5,199 nt of DNA, taken from assembly GCA_947305445.1 (NCBI GenBank), contig CAMZDU010000111.1, positions 1 through 5,199 of the forward strand. The letters are read 5' to 3'. How positions within the stretch are numbered: the stretch's first letter is position 1; each line of letters opens with the position of its first letter. The notes under the pieces are model-generated. The model was not told the origin of the DNA. It worked only from the letters and a program-made list of their open reading frames with translations, and did no database searches. This document shows, piece by piece, positions 1 through 4,573 of the stretch. Source of the stretch: an uncultured Selenomonadales bacterium. GTDB taxonomy: Bacteria > Bacillota > Negativicutes > Selenomonadales > Selenomonadaceae. A program made the position numbers and the translations under genes.

Positions 1-668
1 CGTCGCTTTTGAATTATATGCCGACCTGCGACGGGAAATTTATTCCGAGTGATCCTTTCAAGGCGTTAAAAGACGGCTACGCACGCGAGATTAAATTTTT
101 GACAGGCACGACTTCAGATGAATGGTGTTTTTTCTTGTTGTTCACGAGTCCTAAATTTTTTGATATTCTCCGCGCAAATTCGCGATTCGTGCTGACGAAA
201 TACAATGGAACGGCTACTCCGGAGGAAGTTTATCGCAAATGGCTTGAAAATCGCCCCGATACCGAAGAAAATTACATTAATTTCGCAAACAATGCGGATT
301 GGCGCGTCGGGCAGGAAGTTTCGGCGGAATATCAATCGAAATTCAATGATGTGTACTATTATTTGTTCACCGAGCAATCGCCGATAGAAAATTTGCGTGC
401 GTATCACGGCATTGACTTGGTTTATACCTTCGATCTGCCGGATAAGAATTATAATCCGAACCCCGCGCAGAATCTTGTTAAGCAAGTTCAAGCGACGTGG
501 GCGGCATTTGCGGCGACCGGCAACCCGAACAACGAATTTATTCCGCACTGGAAAAAATATTCCGCCGGAAATCGTCAAACTATGGAGCTGAACTCGAAAA
601 GTTGCGTCTGCCATAAGGATTTGAACACGGATAACTTAAATTCCTTGCGTTACGTTTACGAAAACTAA
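1..668 (+). CDS. Carboxylesterase type B family protein, C-terminal part (5' end outside window)
   Basis: This is the C-terminal portion of an alpha/beta-hydrolase of the type-B carboxylesterase/cholinesterase family, which hydrolyses carboxylic esters. The reading frame is open to the left edge (codons start at base 3), so the TTG at base 9 is probably internal. Numbering from that TTG, a CDGKFIP stretch (7-13) matches the family's 'vDG..lP' segment. GTTSDEW (33-39) matches the block carrying the catalytic acid, here Glu38, and AYHGIDLVYTFD (131-142) matches the block carrying the catalytic His, here His133. The nucleophile-elbow Ser (GESAG type) and oxyanion hole would lie upstream, outside the window. 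The end, with a TWAAFAATGNPN helix and a late W, is typical of the family, so the C-terminus looks complete at TAA 666-668. The natural substrate cannot be told. Its codons look more AT-rich than those of dapA. It converges on tmcAL. Confidence 0.9.
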   Translation, partial: SLLNYMPTCDGKFIPSDPFKALKDGYAREIKFLTGTTSDEWCFFLLFTSPKFFDILRANSRFVLTKYNGTATPEEVYRKWLENRPDTEENYINFANNADWRVGQEVSAEYQSKFNDVYYYLFTEQSPIENLRAYHGIDLVYTFDLPDKNYNPNPAQNLVKQVQATWAAFAATGNPNNEFIPHWKKYSAGNRQTMELNSKSCVCHKDLNTDNLNSLRYVYEN

Positions 669-711
669 AATAGCGCGAGTTTTTCGTCGGGAACGTTCCT
701 TTACTATTTTT
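667..711. repeat. Nested inverted repeats between convergent genes; possible weak bidirectional terminator
   Basis: The 51-base gap between the esterase and tmcAL stop codons holds an outer AT-rich inverted repeat, AAAATAG (667-673) with CTATTTT (704-710). It encloses a perfect 10-base palindrome, GGAACGTTCC (690-699), and T runs occur at 681-684 and 707-711. A shared terminator would be expected between convergent genes. However, the outer stem is nearly all A-U and the inner palindrome leaves only a short stem, so the terminator role is a guess. The repeats themselves are plainly present. Confidence 0.3.
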
Positions 712-719
712 GAGGTTTG

Positions 720-1931
720 CTATAATTTCCCGATGACAAACATTGGCGGCGTGAGAAAATCTGTCTGCAACGGCCGCGGCAACTCGAATAAAATTCCGCG
801 CAAGTTTGCGGCTTGAACGTCGCGCAATAAAATTTTTTGATACGGTTCAAGCGGGCGACGTTGTTCGTGCAGGTCGCGGCGATTAATATGTTTGGTGAGC
901 TTCGTGACGATTGTCGCGGAGATTTTTTTTAGCAATGTTCGTCCGCGCTCGTTGAAGGCCAAAACTTTCGCGCAAGTCGCCGCGTCGAGTTCGGCAACTT
1001 CCGCCGCCGTCACGTCGAGTAAAAAATATAACAACAATCGCCGGATTCGTCCGGCGGTATATCGTCGGGCAATCAACGTTTCTGTGAGCGCGGAGAAATT
1101 TTTTGCCGACGCCGCGTTGAGTAATCGATACTCCAAGCCTTCCGTCATGCCGTAAATTTTTTTCAAGTCGTCGACGCGTGCCGTTAAAAGTTTCGTGACG
1201 AGCGGGCGGAGCAAAAATTTTTCGTCGACCAAGCCCGCCGCGTGCTCCTCGCGCAAAGCCATCAAGGTCTCGTCGTTGACGCTGGCAGAAATTTTTTCCC
1301 ACGGCGGAAAATTTTCGCGAAGTGCCGCTCGAATTGCCGACGCACTTGAAAATTTTTCATGCAGTGTCAAATCGTCGTAAGGTGCGCCGACTCGTTCGAT
1401 GAGTAGCGGAGAAAATTTTTTCGGCAGTGCTCGCAGATACTCGACCGCAAGGATTGTGTTCGGTTGACGCAAAATTTTTTCGTCGAGCTGCGTAACTCGT
1501 GCCAAAATTTTTGTGACGGCCGCCGCATAACTCGTGCCGCGCATCATGAGTTCGTGAAGTTCGTCCGCGAAAAATTTTTCGTTGAAGGCCGCCGCCGCAA
1601 GTTTCAACGTCGACAAGTCCGCAAGCTCCGCGCCGAATGCCAGTGTGTCAACTGCGCCCAAACTCTCCAGCAGTCTCAGGCCGCCGCGTGCGAAGTCTTG
1701 CGCACTGCGCACCGCCGACAGGAACGGCAACTCAAAAACCAAATCGACGCCGCCCGAAACTGCAAGCCGCGCTCGCGTCCATTTGTCCAGGATTGCGGGT
1801 GAGCCGCGTTGAGTGAAACTCCCGCTCATCACCGCGACAATTTCCGAGTCGCAAAATTTTTTTATCATGGAAATTTGATATGCGTGCCCCGCGTGAAACG
1901 GATTGTATTCGGCAATTATTCCGACCGCCAT
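720..1931 (-). CDS. tmcAL: tRNA(Met) cytidine acetate ligase TmcAL (YlbM family)
   Basis: TmcAL forms N4-acetylcytidine at the wobble position C34 of elongator tRNA-Met. It uses acetate and ATP through an acetyl-adenylate, a role established for the Bacillus subtilis homologue. The 403-residue protein begins MAVGIIAEYNPFHAGHAYQ, and the HAGH at 13-16 is the HxGH nucleotidyltransferase motif. The family blocks VMSGSFTQRGSPAILDKWTR (34-53), GVDLVFELP (61-69), AFGAE (98-102), SSASAIRAAL (195-204) and YTAGRIRRLLLY (291-302) follow in order. Total length is normal. The frame stays open upstream to base 2138, but the ATG at 1929-1931 is chosen because GGGAGG (complement of 1939-1944) sits 7 bases before it and homology starts there. 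The longer reading would run across the neighbour's promoter. It is transcribed away from the glucosaminidase gene, and I see no clear promoter for it. The gene is crossed by many AAAATTTTT-like tracts. Confidence 0.96.
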   Translation of the reverse strand: MAVGIIAEYNPFHAGHAYQISMIKKFCDSEIVAVMSGSFTQRGSPAILDKWTRARLAVSGGVDLVFELPFLSAVRSAQDFARGGLRLLESLGAVDTLAFGAELADLSTLKLAAAAFNEKFFADELHELMMRGTSYAAAVTKILARVTQLDEKILRQPNTILAVEYLRALPKKFSPLLIERVGAPYDDLTLHEKFSSASAIRAALRENFPPWEKISASVNDETLMALREEHAAGLVDEKFLLRPLVTKLLTARVDDLKKIYGMTEGLEYRLLNAASAKNFSALTETLIARRYTAGRIRRLLLYFLLDVTAAEVAELDAATCAKVLAFNERGRTLLKKISATIVTKLTKHINRRDLHEQRRPLEPYQKILLRDVQAANLRGILFELPRPLQTDFLTPPMFVIGKL

Positions 1932-1950
1932 GATTGCGCCTCCCGTCAAT

Positions 1951-1960
1951 TTCAGCTGAA
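1951..1960. promoter_or_regulatory. 10-base palindrome TTCAGCTGAA in divergent intergenic region
   Basis: A perfect 10-base palindrome lies 4 bases upstream of the -35 element of the rightward promoter and about 7 bases upstream of the tmcAL ribosome binding site. Its position between two divergent genes would suit a small operator. No second copy or known binding-site consensus is recognised, so the function is open and chance is possible. Confidence 0.2.
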
Positions 1961-1964
1961 TTTC

Positions 1965-1993
1965 TTGCAACAAATTCTTAATTGGTGTATACT
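1965..1993 (+). promoter_or_regulatory. Sigma-70/sigma-A-type promoter for the glucosaminidase gene
   Basis: TTGCAA (1965-1970, 4 of 6 matches to TTGACA) and TATACT (1988-1993, 5 of 6 matches to TATAAT) are separated by the ideal 17 bases. Transcription would start near base 2000, giving a leader of roughly 45-50 bases before the glucosaminidase start. This is the best promoter-like sequence in the window, and it sits where a divergent gene pair needs one. Confidence 0.65.
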
Positions 1994-2046
1994 TCGCGAC
2001 AGTTAGTAATAATACCTGAAAAAATCCTGTACATGAGGTGAATGTT

Positions 2047-2814
2047 TTGTATATCTCCCGTGCGAAAAAATTTATTGTTGCGGCTGTGGTCGGCGCATTT
2101 ACAATTTCAATTCCCGTGGCAGTCGATGCCGGTGTCAAACGTATTCACGACCCGAAAGTTACAACTAAGTCTGTCGAACGCAAAACTTTGCCGACGTTGC
2201 GCGAGACCGTCACCGAAACAATGAACCGCTACGAAGTGACCGACGAGAAAATTTTAGACGTTTTCAACGAGGAGCAACCCTTTTTCGTGCCGACGACCGT
2301 CTCCAGCAGTGACACGTCGATAATCGGCACGCCGCTTGCCACTCAACAACAATGCGTGCGTTATTTGTTGCACAACAACCCCAATCCGAATTTGAACGTT
2401 TCGGCCGAAGAAATTGTCGCTTACTATTACGAGGAAGGTCGCCGCGAGGGAATTCGTCCCGACGTGGCGTTCGCGCAGGCTCTCAAGGAGACCGGCTTCT
2501 TCCGCTATGGCGGCGACGTTATTCCCGAACAAAATAATTATTGCGGGCTTGGCACGACCGGCGGCGGCGTCAAGGGCGAATTTTTTGCAACACCGCAACT
2601 GGGCGTCCGCGCTCACATTCAACACCTGCTGGCTTATACTTCGACGCGCCGTCCGACAATGCCTGTCGTCGACCCGCGCTACAGTCTCGTCCGTCAAACT
2701 TACGGCTCGCGGACTTTGGGCACGTGGCAGGATTTGAACGGGCGATGGGCTGTTCCCGGCAAATATTACGGACAAGAAATTTTGTCTATGTTCCACGACA
2801 TTTTGATTCAGTGA
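2047..2814 (+). CDS. Secreted glucosaminidase-domain protein (peptidoglycan hydrolase)
   Basis: This is a predicted exported cell-wall hydrolase of the mannosyl-glycoprotein endo-beta-N-acetylglucosaminidase-like family, whose members cut the glycan chain of peptidoglycan. From the TTG start (255 residues), a basic N-terminus (SRAKK) and a hydrophobic stretch (about 9-24) end in PVAVDA|G, a likely signal peptidase I site near residue 28. A linker of about 90 residues follows, then the catalytic domain from about residue 120 to the end. ALKETGFF carries the likely catalytic Glu148. NNYCGLGTTGGG, the TPQLGVRAHIQHLLAY block, VDPRY and WAVPGKYYGQEIL match the family's later blocks. No SH3, LysM or other wall-binding repeat is present. 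Start choice: GAGGTG (2035-2040) is a good Shine-Dalgarno for the TTG at 2047, 6 bases downstream. The in-frame GTG at 2038 would lie inside that site and lacks one of its own. The ATG at 2042 is out of frame. Confidence 0.88.
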   Translation: MYISRAKKFIVAAVVGAFTISIPVAVDAGVKRIHDPKVTTKSVERKTLPTLRETVTETMNRYEVTDEKILDVFNEEQPFFVPTTVSSSDTSIIGTPLATQQQCVRYLLHNNPNPNLNVSAEEIVAYYYEEGRREGIRPDVAFAQALKETGFFRYGGDVIPEQNNYCGLGTTGGGVKGEFFATPQLGVRAHIQHLLAYTSTRRPTMPVVDPRYSLVRQTYGSRTLGTWQDLNGRWAVPGKYYGQEILSMFHDILIQ

Positions 2815-2854
2815 GAAATTTGCGGCGTGTGGTGCTGACGACGATTCGACATGA

Positions 2855-2882
2855 TTGCAACAAAAATTTTGTAAATCAGCAA
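2855..2882 (+). repeat. Intergenic inverted repeat and copy of a TTGCAACAAA element
   Basis: The 90-base gap before the membrane-protein gene contains TTGCAACAAA (2855-2864). The same ten bases occur at 1965-1974, where they form the -35 region of the promoter. Here no good -10 follows at 16-18 bases. An overlapping palindromic stretch ACAAAAATTTTGT (2860-2872) is flanked by TGCTGA (2833-2838) and TCAGCA (2877-2882). No GC-rich hairpin with a T run is visible, so there is no clear terminator and the upstream transcript may read through. Confidence 0.3.
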
Positions 2883-2904
2883 CACGATACGAGGTAAATA
2901 TCAC

Positions 2905-3501
2905 ATGTTCAATTTCATAGGCAACCCGCAACTTTTCGACACAATCTCCGCCATGCACGCGACGGGCTTCCAATTCGGCAAGACGATTGTAATGTACGGT
3001 GCGGGCTTCAGCATCGGCAAGAACATCATCAGAATTATACGCGGCAGTGTTCGCGGAGCCGTAGCTTTTTCCAATGTCATTCGCGACACGATAATTTTTT
3101 TCGTCATCAGCTATTTGGCCGGCTCACTCGGCAGCGGCGCAGTCCGTATGGCGACCGTGGCGACGGGCACAAATATTTCCGTTGATACGGGCGCGGCGAC
3201 TGCGGGTATGACGCAAGGGGCTGTCGGTGAATCGGCAGTGGCACTGTCGGGCGCGGCCGGTGAATTGGTCGAGCGCGTGACGAGCGGATTGTTCGGTATG
3301 ATGGGTTCGGCGGGCGGCAACGTCGGCGACACATTGACAATGGCAACGTCGGGTACGGCGGCCGGCGGTGCGGTTGCAGGTTTCGTCGGAGCATTGAACT
3401 CAATCGGTTCGGCGACAGGTTCGCTTACGTTGTCGATAATTTCTTCCGTGCTGTTTGGCGCACTAATCGGCGCGTTCGTTGCATTAATCTTCGACAAATG
3501 A
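2905..3501 (+). CDS. Uncharacterised Gly/Ala/Ser/Thr-rich membrane protein
   Basis: I do not recognise this 198-residue protein. ATG at 2905 follows GAGGT (2891-2895) at 9 bases. The first 60 residues are mixed polar and amphipathic, with YGAGFSIGKN and basic patches (KNIIRIIRGSVR, 39-50) but no classic signal peptide. A first membrane segment runs about 61-80 (DTIIFFVISYLAGSLGSGAV) and a second about 174-195 (LTLSIISSVLFGALIGAFVALI), ending in the short tail FDK. The roughly 90 residues between them are dominated by Gly, Ala, Ser and Thr, with only a few charges around GELVERV (119-125). Small-residue GxxxG spacings occur (Gly34/38, Gly155/159, Gly185/189), suggesting helix packing or self-association. 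It lies between a secreted wall hydrolase and dapA on the same strand. Possible roles, all guesses, are an envelope scaffold, a hydrolase partner or a glycine-zipper pore-like protein. Confidence 0.75.
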   Translation: MFNFIGNPQLFDTISAMHATGFQFGKTIVMYGAGFSIGKNIIRIIRGSVRGAVAFSNVIRDTIIFFVISYLAGSLGSGAVRMATVATGTNISVDTGAATAGMTQGAVGESAVALSGAAGELVERVTSGLFGMMGSAGGNVGDTLTMATSGTAAGGAVAGFVGALNSIGSATGSLTLSIISSVLFGALIGAFVALIFDK

Positions 3502-3524
3502 TTGCAGGAACCGGAAATTAATTT

Positions 3525-3552
3525 CTAATTCCTAATTCCACATTCCTAATTA
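3525..3552 (+). repeat. Degenerate heptamer tandem repeat (CTAATTC) upstream of dapA
   Basis: Four 7-base units lie head to tail: CTAATTC (3525-3531), CTAATTC (3532-3538), CACATTC (3539-3545) and CTAATTA (3546-3552). The first two are identical, the third differs at two positions and the fourth at one. The array fills the second half of the 67-base gap between the membrane-protein gene and dapA and ends just before the dapA ribosome binding site. It may be a short repeat prone to copy-number change, or a binding site. The core TCCTAA recurs beyond dapA. Confidence 0.7.
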
Positions 3553-3556
3553 ACTT

Positions 3557-3562
3557 GGGGGG
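3557..3562 (+). promoter_or_regulatory. Unusual all-G ribosome binding site of dapA
   Basis: A run of six G (3557-3562) sits 6 bases before the dapA ATG, where a Shine-Dalgarno is expected. It lacks the usual A of AGGAGG but can pair with the CCUCC of 16S rRNA, using one G-U pair. No other purine-rich site is present upstream. It supports the ATG at 3569 as the start. Confidence 0.6.
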
Positions 3563-3568
3563 CTATCG

Positions 3569-4456
3569 ATGAAAAAATTACCATTTAAGGGCGCGTGCGT
3601 CGCAATCGTCACACCGTTTGACGAGACCGGCATAAACTTCGGCGAACTCGGACGCATGATTGACAACCAGATTGCCAACGACACGGACGCAATTTGTATC
3701 ACGGGCACCACCGGCGAGGCCGCTACAATGAACGACGAAGAGCACCGCGCCGCCGTAAAATTCGCGGTCGAACATGTCAACGGACGCATTCCCGTCATCG
3801 CGGGCACCGGCTCCAATGACACTGCCTATGCCGTCGAGTTATCCAAGTACGCGCAAGAAGTTGGAGTGAACGCCGTCCTGCTCGTCACGCCCTACTACAA
3901 CAAATGCACGCAGGCGGGACTTGTCGCGCACTACACGAAGATTGCCGACAGCATTGACATTCCCGCAATCGTTTACAACGTGCCCGGACGCACGGGCGTC
4001 AACATCAAGCCGGAAACTTATGCCAAACTTGCAAAGCACCCGCGCATTGTGGCCGTCAAGGAAGCTAACGGCGACTTGACTTCCGTCCTGCGCACGCGCA
4101 AACTCTGCGGCGACGAGCTGGCCATTTATTCCGGCAACGACGACCAGATAATTCCGATTCTCGCGCTCGGCGGCGTCGGAGTTATTTCCGTCCTGTCGAA
4201 CGTCGCGCCGCGTGATACGCACCTCATCTGCAAAAATTATTTTGACGGAAAAGTTGACGAGGCCTCGCACATGCAGATTGATTATTGCGATTTAATCGAC
4301 GCGCTCTTCTGTGAAGTCAATCCGATTCCCGTCAAAGTTGCCATGCGTCTTTTAGGTTGGAACGTCGGCTCGTTGCGTATGCCGCTTTGCGAACCGGAAC
4401 CCGCGCACGTCGAACAAATCAAGGCCGCGCTCAAAGCCCATGGACTGTTGAAGTGA
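3569..4456 (+). CDS. dapA: 4-hydroxy-tetrahydrodipicolinate synthase DapA
   Basis: DapA condenses pyruvate with aspartate-4-semialdehyde to give 4-hydroxy-tetrahydrodipicolinate. This is the first committed step to meso-diaminopimelate and lysine, in the cytoplasm. The 295-residue protein is full length for the family and is a single TIM-barrel lyase. GTTGEAAT (46-53) holds the catalytic Thr47, TPYYNK (107-112) holds Tyr110, and YNVPGRTG (136-143) holds Tyr136 and the substrate-binding Arg141. VAVKEANGD (161-169) holds the Schiff-base Lys164. These correspond to Thr44, Tyr107, Tyr133, Arg138 and Lys161 of the E. coli enzyme, a constant offset of three. The GTTGE, YNVPGRT and NPIPVK (251-256) blocks favour DapA over N-acetylneuraminate lyase or KDG aldolase relatives. 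Codons lean to C-ending forms, suggesting good expression. No other lysine-pathway gene is adjacent, so dapA is not in a visible lysine operon here. Confidence 0.97.
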   Translation: MKKLPFKGACVAIVTPFDETGINFGELGRMIDNQIANDTDAICITGTTGEAATMNDEEHRAAVKFAVEHVNGRIPVIAGTGSNDTAYAVELSKYAQEVGVNAVLLVTPYYNKCTQAGLVAHYTKIADSIDIPAIVYNVPGRTGVNIKPETYAKLAKHPRIVAVKEANGDLTSVLRTRKLCGDELAIYSGNDDQIIPILALGGVGVISVLSNVAPRDTHLICKNYFDGKVDEASHMQIDYCDLIDALFCEVNPIPVKVAMRLLGWNVGSLRMPLCEPEPAHVEQIKAALKAHGLLK

Positions 4457-4483
4457 TGATTATCGCACGTCGCGCTTATGTCA

Positions 4484-4519
4484 GTTAGGAGTTATAACGG
4501 TGCCGATTCAACTCCTAAC
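4484..4519 (+). repeat. Perfect 10-bp inverted repeat (GTTAGGAGTT / AACTCCTAAC) in the leader of the last gene
   Basis: GTTAGGAGTT (4484-4493) and AACTCCTAAC (4510-4519) are exact reverse complements separated by 16 bases, so the RNA could fold into a 10-bp hairpin. The left arm contains AGGAG (4488-4492), a ribosome-binding sequence placed 7 bases before a GTG. The right arm's CTCCT could alternatively pair with the AGGAG (4561-4565) of the secreted-protein gene. No T run follows on the plus strand (an A run does), so it is not a normal intrinsic terminator. The arms also share the TCCTAA core of the repeats before dapA, so it may simply be a repeat remnant. Confidence 0.7.
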
Positions 4520-4541
4520 CAACAGAGCCGCGACGGAATAA
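4500..4541 (+). CDS. Possible 13-codon leader peptide
   Basis: GTG at 4500 opens a 13-codon frame reading MPIQLLTNRAATE, which stops at TAA 4539-4541. AGGAG (4488-4492) sits 7 bases upstream, as good a site as that of the gene that follows. The frame overlaps the right arm of the inverted repeat, and its own ribosome binding site is in the left arm. The stop is followed by an A run and, 32 bases on, by the start of the secreted-protein gene. There is no clear run of a single regulatory amino acid. A frame this short can arise by chance, so this is a candidate only. Confidence 0.22.
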   Translation: MPIQLLTNRAATE

Positions 4542-4573
4542 AAAAAAATAATTTGCTTACAGGAGAAACGCCC

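Noticed and set aside
114..614. 166-codon open frame on the minus strand
   Set aside because: It is antisense to the clearly homologous esterase, and its Ile/Arg-rich translation is typical of a complement-strand artefact.
883..1812. Several open frames of 61-139 codons on both strands within tmcAL
   Set aside because: All overlap a full-length, motif-complete tmcAL and have no domain or supporting context.
2038..2040. GTG at 2038 as glucosaminidase start
   Set aside because: It falls inside the GAGGTG Shine-Dalgarno sequence and lacks a site of its own, so TTG at 2047 fits better, though the GTG cannot be fully excluded.
1932..2138. In-frame 69-residue N-terminal extension of tmcAL on the minus strand
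   Set aside because: Family homology begins at MAVGIIAEYNPFH, a good GGGAGG site sits just before that ATG, and the extension would cover the divergent promoter and the neighbour's signal-peptide codons.
2254..2973. 239-codon open frame on the minus strand
   Set aside because: It lies antisense to the glucosaminidase gene and runs through the gap into the next gene. It has no recognisable domain and an Arg/Val-rich composition typical of a shadow frame.
3107..3497. Two overlapping antisense open frames (98 and 128 codons) in the Gly/Ala-rich gene
   Set aside because: Gly/Ala/Thr-rich GC-biased sequence rarely yields stops on the opposite strand. The translations are Pro/Ser/Arg-rich with no domain.
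3525..3552. Heptamer array as a CRISPR
   Set aside because: Units are 7 bases with no spacers, so it is a simple tandem repeat.
3578..4270. Antisense open frames of 65-143 codons in dapA
   Set aside because: They are shadows of an intact dapA with all catalytic residues.
4484..4519. Inverted repeat as an intrinsic terminator of dapA
   Set aside because: On the plus strand the hairpin is followed by a GC-rich stretch and then an A run rather than a T run.
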